Assembly (NCBI RefSeq): GCF_030295425.1
Contig: NZ_AP027081.1
Coordinates: forward strand, 2,358,965-2,422,964
Direction of reading: 5' to 3'
DNA length: 64,000 nucleotides
Source of the DNA: Mesoterricola sediminis
GTDB taxonomy: Bacteria; Acidobacteriota; Holophagae; Holophagales; Holophagaceae
The translations under genes were made by a program, and so were the position numbers. Positions 32,601 through 40,135 of this stretch are shown here, piece by piece (positions within the stretch are counted from its first letter, which is position 1; each line of letters opens with the position of its first letter). A model generated the notes under the pieces. That model did no database searches. It was not told the origin of the DNA and saw only the letters and a program-made list of their open reading frames with translations.

Positions 32601-35541
32601 TTTCACGGTGCGGACCGTCTTCGTGCGGGAAAACCGGGCCTATGTCCATGAGCAGACGGTGGATGTTCCCTGGACAGACCAGCGCCTCGAGGTGACGTGG
32701 GAGCACTTCACGTCCCGGCTCGAACCCGGCCGGACCGAAACCTGGACCGCGGTGGTCAGGGGCCCCGGCGGCAGGAAGATCCCTGCAGAAATGGCCGCCA
32801 CCCTTTACGACGCCTCCCTGGATGACCTGGTGAGGCACGCCTGGGAGACGGACCATGGACTCCTCCGGACCGAGCTCCCGGGCGGTTGGATTGTCTTCCA
32901 TAATCGGTCCGCGACCTTCAGCATCATCGACAGGACCTGGACCCGCGCGGACCGGCCCGTGCAGTGGATCTACCGCAGCCTGCCGACCTCCATCTCGGCC
33001 GGCCTCTGGGGGGGAGGAGGCCTCCAAATGCTCCGCAGGAAGGTGGCAGGCGCCGTCGTGGAGGTGGCGGCGGCTACTCTCCGCGTCGACGCCACGACGG
33101 CCTTGACCGCCAGCAACCATTCCCTGGAACAAGTGGCCGCCCTCACCCCAGGCGTTGAAGCCCCTCCGCCTCCGCCTCCACCTCCACCTCCACCTCCACC
33201 TCCGTCGCACGCGGACCTGGACCGGACAGTGGCCCGGAAGGCCCTGGAGGCGACGGCGTTCTTCCTTCCCCACCTGACAACCGGCCCGGACGGGTCCATC
33301 CGGATGACCTTCACCGTGCCGGAGACCCTGACCACCTGGCGGTTCCTTGGGTTCGCCCACGACAGGCGCTTCCGCCAGGGTTCCCTTTCTGGCCAGGCCA
33401 TCACCACCAAGGATCTCATGGTGGAATCCAATGCTCCGCGCTTCCTGCGGGAGGGGGACACGGTCGAATTTCCCGTCAAAGTTACCAACCGGTCCGCCCA
33501 GCCGCTGACGGGTCAGGTCCGGCTGGGCTTCACGGACGCCCGCACCGGCGAAGCGAGGGATCACCTCCTCGGCCTCGGGACCGGCTCGGACCAGGCATTC
33601 CACCTCCTGCCAGGAACCGCTCGAACCTTCTCGTGGAGGATCACGGTTCCCGCAGGATGCGGGTCCCTGACCTACAAGGCCGTGGGTGCCACGGCCGGCA
33701 GCAGCGACGGCGAGGAGGGCCCCCTGCCAGTCCTGAGCCGGCGCGTGCTCATCTCGGAGACGATGCCCCTCTTCATCCATGGACCGGGGGATGGCGCCTT
33801 CGCCTTCAAGCCCCTCCTGGCTTCGGCCCTGGCCCCCGGCCTCGAGCACCAGAGCCTGACGGTGGACATGATGTCCCGGCCCGCATGGAGCGCAGTCCAG
33901 GCCCTGCCCTACCTCATGGACTTTCCGCACGAATGCAGCGAGCAGGTCTTCAACCGCTACTACGCCCATGCCCTGGCCCGGCATCTCCTCGACCGCGATC
34001 CCAGGATCCGGGAGGTCTTCGAAACCTGGCGGGCGGCTCCTGTCCAGGGCGGGGCCCCGGTCCCGCCCCCCGCATGGGAGGCCATGATCCTGGAGGAGGC
34101 ACCCTGGACCCGGCAGGCCCTGGATGGATCCGAGGCCCGCCGGCGCATGGGCCAGCAATTCGAGCCCAGGCGCCTGGAGTCGGGGATGGCCAAGGCCTTC
34201 CAGACCCTCAAGGACCGGCAGGAGGCCGATGGGCGCTGGCCCTGGTTCCCCGGTGGCGGCCCCAACGGGTTCATCACCCGGTACGTGGTCGCCGGATTCG
34301 GGCGCCTCAGACACTTGGGGGCCGCCCCTGACCTCTCCCTGGCGATGGGTGCGCTGGAAGGCCTGGACGCCGCGATGGACCAGAAATACCAGTCCCTGCG
34401 CGACCGCGACACCTACGTGCCCTCGGCGGAAGATGCCCTCTATCTCTACGGCCGCAGCTTCTTCCTCGCCGACCGGCCCATCGCCGCCGGACACCAGCAG
34501 GCCGTGGGCTTCTTCCTGCAGCGGGCCCGCTCCGCCTGGGCCCGGATTCCCATGCGGCAGACCCTGGCCCACCTGGCCCTGGCCCTGAACCGGTTCGGCG
34601 CCTCCGGTTCTGCCCGGGACCCGGTCCCCGCCGCCATCCTCCGCAGCCTCAAGGAACGCAGCGTAGAGACCCCAGGAGGAGGCATGGCCTGGAACGACCC
34701 GGAACCCGCCTGGCGCTGGGACGCCGCCCCCCTGGAGTCCCAGGCCCTCATGATCGAGGCCTTCGACGAAGTGGCCCATGACGCCCCTGCGGTGGAAGCG
34801 TGCCGGACCTGGCTGCTCCTCCAGAAGCAGGTCCAGGCCTGGGAGACGACAAAGGCCACGGCGGACGCGGTCTACGCCCTCCTCCTGCGCGGGGCGGACC
34901 TCCTGGGCGGCGGCGCCCCCGTGGAGGTGGCCCTGGACGGGAAGACCCTGCCCATCCCCGCAGTGGAGGCCGGTACGGGCAGCTGGCAGGTGCGCATTCC
35001 GGGCTCCGCCGTCAAACCAGGTCTCGGCCGCGTCAGGGTTCGGAAGCCGGACCCGGGTCCGGCCTGGGGCGGCCTCCACTGGCAGTACCTGCAGGATGTC
35101 TCGCAGGTCGGAATCCACCCGGAAGGCCCCTTCCAGGTCCGGAAGGCCCTCTACGTGCGCGTGGCCACGCCGCAAGGCCCGGTCCTGAAGCCTGTGGCCG
35201 GCCCCGTGGCCGTGGGGGACGAACTCGTGGTGCGCCTGGAGATCCGTTCGGACCGGGACCTGGATTTCGTCCACCTCAAGGACCAGCGCGGAAGCGGCAC
35301 CGAAACCGCGGACGCCCTGAGCGGATTCCATGTCCAGGGCAGGCTGGGGTTCTACCGGAGCCTCCGGGACGCCGCCACCCACTTCTTCTTCGAACGTCTC
35401 CCGAAGGGCGTGCACGTGCTCGAATACGCTGTCAGGGTCCAGCTCAGGGGCACCTATCCCATGGGGCTCGCCACCTTGACCTGCATGTACGCCCCGGCGT
35501 TCAGCTGTCATTCGGACAGCCTAACGCTCGAGGTGCGCTAG
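29611..35541 (+). CDS. Giant bacterial alpha-2-macroglobulin family protein
   Basis: A 1976-residue exported protein (signal MLRRILLAALLPALGIAG). It has a helical N-terminal region, a series of macroglobulin-type beta domains (TDRAMYRPGQTIAFKGI, VEAYKRPKFTVAVD), a 14-Pro linker (residues 1185-1198), then the alpha-2-macroglobulin domain (FFLPHLTTGPDGSIRMTFTVPETLTTWRFLGFAHD) and a thioester-type helical domain. The thioester motif is C1442-S-E-Q1445, so Cys and Gln are both kept. These proteins trap proteases or guard the periplasm after outer-membrane damage. AAGGA precedes the ATG. The TAG stop is part of the CTAG that flanks the adjoining insertion element. Confidence 0.87.
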   Translation: MLRRILLAALLPALGIAGTRDARWNKVDKAIADSLPATAMAELEPIYQEAIREGAYAEAAEALCLRIALEDQRAGQGSAGRAARLQEVLPQTPEEMRPALDTVLAHWMWEYYQANRWSILVRRPLPEGVAGDLTTWDLPRLLAEVGRCFSQALASAARLQAIPASQYGELYQGGTVPDVYRPTLYDLLAQEALTFYTAAEQAGSPAGSAFRLEAEGPALDTVESFMAWRPAAADAGSTTFKAVRLLQDLLAFHAHDADPSAFADLDLQRLNFAGKAAEGEARVPRFKAALAHFADTWARHEISARALADLGNLLENEGASLEAQRAATRGLEAFPGTAGGNACHNVLQRVTQKALDLSTEQVWNAPWPTLEVTYRNLDHIHFRAIPVQVDPWMRSRDRLHTWFNPITDGGLLEGEPAKVWEADLPPAPDLRTHHQRLPVPQDLRPGLYLIEASPGPGFDAETPGKRVAVVWVSRLALVTLEGIETGGCDGLVLDAASGEPVPGAILRSWIIQAKGANLPGPVARTDKDGRFHISPGKSNGVGWLVLAEAGGHVVAGTPVSLGEFNEEAPTPRRQTILFTDRAMYRPGQTIAFKGICVEASQARDAIRTLPGLKVKVILQNVNREPVANRVFVTNSFGSFSGTFPAPQGGALGVMFLNAGSPEGSVSLRVEAYKRPKFTVAVDEPRAPVALGGKVHLLGRAKAFTGAPIGGARLTWRVERETNQPYLNRHGWPSQRQTIAQGVGTTEADGTFSIAFLANPGERLPHRIAPVFSFTLTVDVTDETGETRSESRTLRAGQTSLTASIEAPPWRTVQAPVGLQLRTASLDGDGRASEGRLTVRALMAPASVTRPDLDGQAVGAQDAVLKAWIAGPVVAAQDVHIGSTGALEVPVRLPVGAYRALLETQDDSARPVTAELSFLVLDPSGERFPAPVPDHFAASAATVQPGGTFTAVWGTGYAQGQAFVEVTARGRVLQRFWTPPGRTQARIIQPVTAALQGGFTVRTVFVRENRAYVHEQTVDVPWTDQRLEVTWEHFTSRLEPGRTETWTAVVRGPGGRKIPAEMAATLYDASLDDLVRHAWETDHGLLRTELPGGWIVFHNRSATFSIIDRTWTRADRPVQWIYRSLPTSISAGLWGGGGLQMLRRKVAGAVVEVAAATLRVDATTALTASNHSLEQVAALTPGVEAPPPPPPPPPPPPPPSHADLDRTVARKALEATAFFLPHLTTGPDGSIRMTFTVPETLTTWRFLGFAHDRRFRQGSLSGQAITTKDLMVESNAPRFLREGDTVEFPVKVTNRSAQPLTGQVRLGFTDARTGEARDHLLGLGTGSDQAFHLLPGTARTFSWRITVPAGCGSLTYKAVGATAGSSDGEEGPLPVLSRRVLISETMPLFIHGPGDGAFAFKPLLASALAPGLEHQSLTVDMMSRPAWSAVQALPYLMDFPHECSEQVFNRYYAHALARHLLDRDPRIREVFETWRAAPVQGGAPVPPPAWEAMILEEAPWTRQALDGSEARRRMGQQFEPRRLESGMAKAFQTLKDRQEADGRWPWFPGGGPNGFITRYVVAGFGRLRHLGAAPDLSLAMGALEGLDAAMDQKYQSLRDRDTYVPSAEDALYLYGRSFFLADRPIAAGHQQAVGFFLQRARSAWARIPMRQTLAHLALALNRFGASGSARDPVPAAILRSLKERSVETPGGGMAWNDPEPAWRWDAAPLESQALMIEAFDEVAHDAPAVEACRTWLLLQKQVQAWETTKATADAVYALLLRGADLLGGGAPVEVALDGKTLPIPAVEAGTGSWQVRIPGSAVKPGLGRVRVRKPDPGPAWGGLHWQYLQDVSQVGIHPEGPFQVRKALYVRVATPQGPVLKPVAGPVAVGDELVVRLEIRSDRDLDFVHLKDQRGSGTETADALSGFHVQGRLGFYRSLRDAATHFFFERLPKGVHVLEYAVRVQLRGTYPMGLATLTCMYAPAFSCHSDSLTLEVR

Positions 35542-35629
35542 GCTGTGTTCGGAATCTATAGATTAGATAAATAGTTAACTTGTACTCATACGTAAAGGCT
35601 CGTACACCACGAATTTTCCTGGGGTAACG

Positions 35630-36384
35630 ATGCCGAGACGTTTCCTGACCGATGCCATGTGGGCAAAGCTTGAACCGCTCCTTCCGCCAGAGCGTGGAGG
35701 GATGGGGCGATCCCGTCACCCCAACCGTCCCATGGTGGAGGCGATCCTGTGGAGGCACAGGACTGGGGCGCCGTGGAGGGACCTGCCGGAGGAATTTGGA
35801 CCTTGGACAAGCGTGTACACGCGATTTGAGGCCTGGACCAAGCGCGGCGTGTGGCAAAGGATCCTGGAGTTCCTGCGCAAGGAAGCCGACCTGGAGTGGG
35901 TCATGCCGGATGGCACCATCCTTCGCGCTCATCAACATTCAGCAGGCAAAAGGGGGGGCTCTGGAACCAGGCGCTCGGACGATCTCGGGGTGGATGCTCG
36001 ACCAAGATCCATTTGATCTGCGATGCCCACGGTAATCCTTTGGATTTCCTGGTCACTCCGGGGCAAGCCCATGAAAGCCGGTCTGCTGAAGGATTGCTGT
36101 GCGGTTGGCAGGCAGAGTACGGGTTCGGAGATCGGGCCTACGATGGGAACCCGGTAAGGAAGGCGATCGAGGCCATGGGTGCGACAGCCGTCATCCCACC
36201 TCATCCCCGGCGCAAGAATCCGGCGGCCTGGGACTCACACCTATACGAGGCCCGCCATGCCATCGAGCATGGGTTCGCCAAGCTCAAACAGTTCAGGGCG
36301 CTGGCCACCAGGTTCGACAAAACGGCGCGAAGTTTCTCAGCCCAGGTGGCTTTGGCCTGCATCGTGATCTGGCTGAGGCTATGA
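35630..36384 (+). CDS. IS5-family transposase made by -1 frameshifting (OrfA/OrfB)
   Basis: OrfA (35630-36016) begins MPRRFLTDAMWAKLEPLLPPE, the IS5/IS427-type N-terminus with APWRDLPEEFGPW and a DDE Asp in VMPDGTIL. OrfB, in the -1 frame and open to the TGA at 36382-36384, supplies STKIHLICDAHGNPL, FGDRAYDG (second Asp), and RHAIEHGFAKLKQFRALATRFDK (Glu region). The run A4G7 at 35948-35958 sits where the frames overlap and is a classic slip site, so the full enzyme of about 250 residues would come from programmed frameshifting. A simple frameshift mutation is the alternative. Confidence 0.85.
35948..35958 (+). promoter_or_regulatory. A4G7 slippery site for -1 frameshifting
   Basis: AAAAGGGGGGG in the overlap of transposase OrfA and OrfB; the OrfA reading is AAA-AGG-GGG. 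A -1 slip joins OrfA to the OrfB frame just before STKIHLICD. Confidence 0.65.
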
Positions 36385-36417
36385 GCGGAGGGTGACAAGC
36401 GTTCCGGATCCTCATTG

Positions 36418-36469
36418 ATCCTATGAAACGCGGAGGCGCGGAGGATCTCGCAGAGGGTCGCGGAGGAAA
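36418..36469 (+). repeat. Left arm of 52-base inverted repeat
   Basis: This arm pairs with the complement of 36744-36795 with only a few substitutions and two compensating one-base indels. The core GCGGAGGCGCGGAGGATC resembles repeats commonly found around GxxExxY genes. Confidence 0.85.
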
Positions 36470-36520
36470 GCGCTCCTGGAACCTGCCACCTCCCAATGAC
36501 ACGTCCCAACGGGAGGCGTG

Positions 36521-36743
36521 ATGGGAAGGCATTGGGGAGAGGTCGACGGGGAGGATCATCCGCACAAGGAGATCACCCAGGCCATCATCGGGGAGGCCAT
36601 CGAGATCCAGAAGGCTCTGGGGCACGGACTCCTGGAAGATCCCTACAAGGTCTGTCTGGCGCACTCCCTGAGACTGGCCGGCCATAAGGTGAAGCGGGAG
36701 GTTTTCCTGGATATCGAGTGGAGGGGGCTTGTGGGCTTGATCC
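36521..36743 (+). pseudogene. Truncated GxxExxY protein gene
   Basis: The ATG at 36521 follows GGGAGG. The frame encodes a GxxExxY-family N-terminus: HKEITQAIIGEAIEIQKALG, the name motif GLLEDPY, then LAHSLRLAGHKVKREVFLDIEWRGLVG, where similarity stops at the right arm of the inverted repeat. About half of the usual 125 residues remain. The family is of PD-(D/E)xK-like fold with unknown role. The frame stays open beyond the repeat only because of GC-rich sequence. Confidence 0.7.
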
Positions 36744-36795
36744 TTTCTCCGCGAGCCTCAGCGAGATCCTCCGCGCCTCCGCGTTCCAATAGGAT
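36744..36795 (-). repeat. Right arm of 52-base inverted repeat
   Basis: Inverted copy of 36418-36469. The two arms bound a 378-bp cassette with the truncated GxxExxY gene inside the IS5-type element. Confidence 0.85.
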
Positions 36796-37055
36796 GCTGC
36801 GAATGCGCGGCGCCATCAGGCACTGCAGCACAGACTCACTATTCCAGCTCCTCCATGCTCCGGCACGGATGGGTATTAGCCATTACTATCCTAGATTACG
36901 AACACACCCTAGGCGGCCGCGAGGCCCCCCGTTCAGCCGGGACCCGGATACCGGGAGCCTGGCCGGACGGGGCGCCGCCGCGCCTCCAGCCTCCCGGATT
37001 TTCCTGCCCCCGCCCCCGGGATGGCCTAGACTCCTCCCCTCGCCGGGAGGCGCCC

Positions 37056-38318
37056 ATGAAGACCCTCATCCTCGCCCTCGCGGCCCTGGTCCTCCTGGGC
37101 TGCGGGTCCCCGCCCCGGGGGAACCGGGTCAGCCTGTGGGTGCACGCGGGGCCGGGGCCGGAGCGGCTGGCGTATGTGGAGGCGGTCCGGGTCTTCAACG
37201 CGGCGGGGCACGGCTTCCAGGTGGACCTGACGGTGCTGCCCGAGGGGACCTACGGGGACCAGGTGCGCGCGGCGGCCTTGGCGGGGCAGCTCCCGGACGT
37301 GCTGGAGCTGGACGGGCCCGCGGTGCCGGAGTACGCCTGGGCGAAGCGCCTCCTGCCCCTGGACGGGTTCCCGGAACTGGCCGCGGCGCGGGAGGACGCG
37401 CTGCCCTCCATCCGGGAGCAGGGCACCTTCCGGGGCCGGCTCTACGCCCTGGGGCCCTACGAGTCGGGCCTGGCGCTGTGGGGCAACCGGCGGCTCCTGG
37501 CCAAGGCGGGGGTGGCGCCGCCGGCCACCGTGGACGGGGCCTGGACCCTCCCCCAGTTCGAGGCGGTGATGCGCCGCCTGAAGCGGGTGGGGGTGCCCTA
37601 CCCGCTGGACATGAAATTCAACTACGGCGCGGGCGAGTGGTTCACCTTCGCCCTGGCCCCCCTCGTCCAGGGGCTGGGCGGGGATCTGCTGGACCCTGCC
37701 GGGATCTCGGCCCGGGGCCACCTGGACGGCCCCGCCGCGGTGCGCGCCCTCGCCCTGGTCCAGGGCTGGGCGCGGGCGGGCTACGTGAACGCCGCAACCC
37801 GGGACGACAGCGACTTCGTGATGGGCCGCGCCGCCCTCTCCTACGTGGGCCACTGGGCCTACCCCACGTACCGGCGGGCCCTGGGGCGCGACCTGGTGCT
37901 GCTCCCCATGCCCCGGTTCGGGCCGAGGGCGGTGACGGGCGCGGGCACCTGGACCTTCGCCCTTTCCGCAGGCTCCCGGCATCCGGCGGCCGCGGCCCAG
38001 GTGCTGGCCCACCTCCTGAGCCCCGCCGAAATCGCCCGGGTGACCGCCATCAACGGGGCCATCCCGGGGACCTTCACCGCCCTCCGGGCCAGCGCCGCGC
38101 ACCGGCCCGGCGGCCCCCTGGCCCTCTACGCCGAGCAGGTGGCCCGGGGCCTGGCGCGCCCGCGGCCCCGTACGCCGGCCTACGCCACGGTGAGCGCGGC
38201 CTTCGCGGAGGCCGTCAACAACGTCCTGGCGGGGGCCGATCCCCGGACGGAGCTGGGGCGGGCCGCGACCACCGTCGAGGAGGCCTTGCAGGACAGCCGG
38301 GGGTTCCCCGGCACCTAA
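37056..38318 (+). CDS. Sugar ABC transporter substrate-binding lipoprotein
   Basis: A 420-residue family-1 extracellular solute-binding protein. The lipobox is LLGC (Cys16 as acylation site), so it is anchored in the membrane facing the periplasm. Typical features are LPDVLELDGPAVPEYA, the central LYALGPYESGLALWGNRRLL and the C-terminal helical region ending EEALQDSRG. GGGAGG precedes the ATG. It heads an operon with two permeases. The cargo is probably an oligosaccharide or related polyol, judged only from the family. Confidence 0.87.
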   Translation: MKTLILALAALVLLGCGSPPRGNRVSLWVHAGPGPERLAYVEAVRVFNAAGHGFQVDLTVLPEGTYGDQVRAAALAGQLPDVLELDGPAVPEYAWAKRLLPLDGFPELAAAREDALPSIREQGTFRGRLYALGPYESGLALWGNRRLLAKAGVAPPATVDGAWTLPQFEAVMRRLKRVGVPYPLDMKFNYGAGEWFTFALAPLVQGLGGDLLDPAGISARGHLDGPAAVRALALVQGWARAGYVNAATRDDSDFVMGRAALSYVGHWAYPTYRRALGRDLVLLPMPRFGPRAVTGAGTWTFALSAGSRHPAAAAQVLAHLLSPAEIARVTAINGAIPGTFTALRASAAHRPGGPLALYAEQVARGLARPRPRTPAYATVSAAFAEAVNNVLAGADPRTELGRAATTVEEALQDSRGFPGT

Positions 38319-38323
38319 GGGGG

Positions 38324-39247
38324 GTGCTGACCCCTTCGACCCATCCCCGCCGCGCCCGGCCCTGGGCGGACCGGCTCGCGCCCTGGGCCTTCGGGGCGCC
38401 GGCCCTCCTGCTCCTGGGGCTCTTCCTGGTGACGCCCTTCCTCATGGCCTTCGGGTACGCCTTCACGGACAAGCGGCTGCTGGCGCCACCGGACCTGCGG
38501 CCAGCCTGGGTGGGCCTGCGCGCCTACGTCCGCCTGGCCCAGGATCCCCACGCCTGGGCCGCCTTCCGCAACACCCTCCTCTTCGCGGCGGTGGTGGTGC
38601 CCGTCCAGTCGGCCCTGGCCCTGGCCATGGCCCTCCTGGCGAACCAGCGCCTGCCGGGCACCCGGGTCTTCCGCACCCTCAGCTTCGCGCCCGTGGCCAC
38701 CCCCATGGCCGTGGTGGCGGTGATCTGGTCCCTGCTCTACCTGCCCGAGCGGGGCGCCGTCAACGCCCTGGTGGACCTCCTCACCCTGGGGCGGGTGGGC
38801 CCCCAGGACTGGCTGCGGGACCCGGCCCTGGTCCTGCCGGCCGTCATGGTCCTCTCCATCTGGCAGGGCGCCGGGTTCCAGATGCTGGTGTTCCTGGCGG
38901 GGCTCCAGACCATCCCCGGGGACCTGTACGAGGCCGCGACCCTCGACGGGGCCGGGCCCTTCCGGCGCTTCCTCCACGTCACCCTGCCCCTGCTGCGGCC
39001 CACGGCGGTCTTCGTGGTGGCCACGACGACCATCCAGGCCTTCCAGCTGTTCACGCAGGTGCAGGTGATCACCAGCGGGGGCGCCTCGGCCCCCCTGGAC
39101 AGCTTCCGCACCGTGGTGATGCTCCTCGTCCACGAGGGCCTCCGCCGGGGCCGGATCGGCACGGCCTCGGCCCTGTCGGTGGCGTTCTTCCTGCTGGTGC
39201 TGACGGTCTCCCTCCTCCAGCGGGCCTGGTGGGAGCGGCGGCCGTGA
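38324..39247 (+). CDS. Sugar ABC transporter permease (MalF/UgpA type)
   Basis: A 307-residue inner-membrane permease with about six hydrophobic segments and the ATPase-contact loop EAATLDGAGPFRRFLHVTLP. The start is taken as the GTG at 38324, five bases after the binding-protein stop, with AAGGGGG just upstream; no better ATG exists. The last bases overlap the start of the second permease (GTGA). Confidence 0.87.
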   Translation: MLTPSTHPRRARPWADRLAPWAFGAPALLLLGLFLVTPFLMAFGYAFTDKRLLAPPDLRPAWVGLRAYVRLAQDPHAWAAFRNTLLFAAVVVPVQSALALAMALLANQRLPGTRVFRTLSFAPVATPMAVVAVIWSLLYLPERGAVNALVDLLTLGRVGPQDWLRDPALVLPAVMVLSIWQGAGFQMLVFLAGLQTIPGDLYEAATLDGAGPFRRFLHVTLPLLRPTAVFVVATTTIQAFQLFTQVQVITSGGASAPLDSFRTVVMLLVHEGLRRGRIGTASALSVAFFLLVLTVSLLQRAWWERRP

Positions 39248-40098
39248 CGCGCGCCGGGCGCATCCTCCTGACCGCCCTCCAGGGCCTGCTGGCGGCGTGC
39301 TTCCTGGCGCCCCTCCTCGTGATGGTGGTCTCGGCCTTCAAGGCCGACGAGCTGCGCCTCCTGGCGGACCTGGGCGGAGTGGGCGCCTTCCTGCCCCGGG
39401 GCGGGCTCTCCCTGCGCAACTTCGAGCGGGTGCTCACGGCCTCCAGGTTCCCCCGGGCCCTGGCCAACTCCCTCTTCACGGCCTCGGCGACCGTGGCCCT
39501 GGGCCTGCTGGTGAACAGCATGCTCGGGTACGCCCTGGCGCGCTTCCGCTTCCCCGGCCGCGACCTCCTCCTGGCGGCCCTCGTGGCCCTGGTGATCATC
39601 CCCTTCGAGGCGGTGGCCGTGCCCCTCCTCCTCCTGGTGAACGCCCTGCCCTGGTTCGGCGGGGCGCGGGGCTGGCTCAATTCGTACCACGTCCAGATCC
39701 TGCCCTTCGCGGCGAGCGCGTTCTCCGCATACCTGTACCGCCAGGCCTTCCTGGCGGTCCCCCGGGAATTGGAGGAGGCGGCCTTCCTGGACGGGGCCGG
39801 CCGCTGGCGCACCTACTGGAGCATCGCCCTGCCCCTCGTCCGGCCCACGACGGCGACGGTGGCCGTGCTCCAGTTCCTCGCCCGCTGGGGGGATCTCCTG
39901 TGGCCCGTGATGGCCGTGCGCACCGAGGACCGGGCCACCCTGCCCCTGGCCATGCAGACCTTCTTCGGGCAGTATCCCCGCGCCTGGGGAGAGGTGATGG
40001 CCTTCGCGACGCTGACCGCCCTGCCCACCCTCCTCCTGTTCCTCCTCTGCCAGCGCTGGTTCGTCCGCAGCGCCGTCTCCAGCGGCATCAAGGGCTGA
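39244..40098 (+). CDS. Sugar ABC transporter permease (MalG/UgpE type)
   Basis: A 284-residue permease with six hydrophobic segments and the EAA loop EAAFLDGAGRWRTYWSIALP. The start is the GTG whose last bases form the stop of the first permease; a GTG 15 bases upstream is possible. No ATPase gene follows, so the importer must share a multitask ATPase (MsmX/UgpC type) encoded elsewhere, as is known in other bacteria. Confidence 0.87.
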   Translation: MTRAGRILLTALQGLLAACFLAPLLVMVVSAFKADELRLLADLGGVGAFLPRGGLSLRNFERVLTASRFPRALANSLFTASATVALGLLVNSMLGYALARFRFPGRDLLLAALVALVIIPFEAVAVPLLLLVNALPWFGGARGWLNSYHVQILPFAASAFSAYLYRQAFLAVPRELEEAAFLDGAGRWRTYWSIALPLVRPTTATVAVLQFLARWGDLLWPVMAVRTEDRATLPLAMQTFFGQYPRAWGEVMAFATLTALPTLLLFLLCQRWFVRSAVSSGIKG

Positions 40099-40135
40099 AG
40101 CCCGCGTATGCTGGTTCCTTCCCCCGGGAGCCAAC

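Larger units (their letters stand above)
35542..36908 (+). mobile_element. IS5-type insertion sequence carrying an extra cassette
   Basis: The left end (GCTGTGTTCGGAATCTA from 35542) and the inverted right end (GGTGTGTTCGTAATCTA ending at 36908) match in 15 of 17 positions. CTAG flanks the element on both sides (35538-35541 and 36909-36912), a YTAR-type target duplication as known for IS5 relatives. The transposase is split into two frames with a slippery sequence. The element is about 1.37 kb, longer than usual, because a 378-bp inverted-repeat cassette lies between the transposase stop and the right end. Confidence 0.85.

Noticed and set aside
33163-33204. Frameshift or assembly error at the CCT/CCA repeat in the macroglobulin gene
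   Set aside because: The frame stays open and in phase with conserved domains on both sides, so the repeat is a true polyproline hinge.
36518-39247. One 909-codon frame running from the GxxExxY start to the permease stop
   Set aside because: It crosses an IS end and lies out of frame with the binding-protein gene; only its first ~70 codons (GxxExxY) and the part after 38324 (permease) are real coding sequence.
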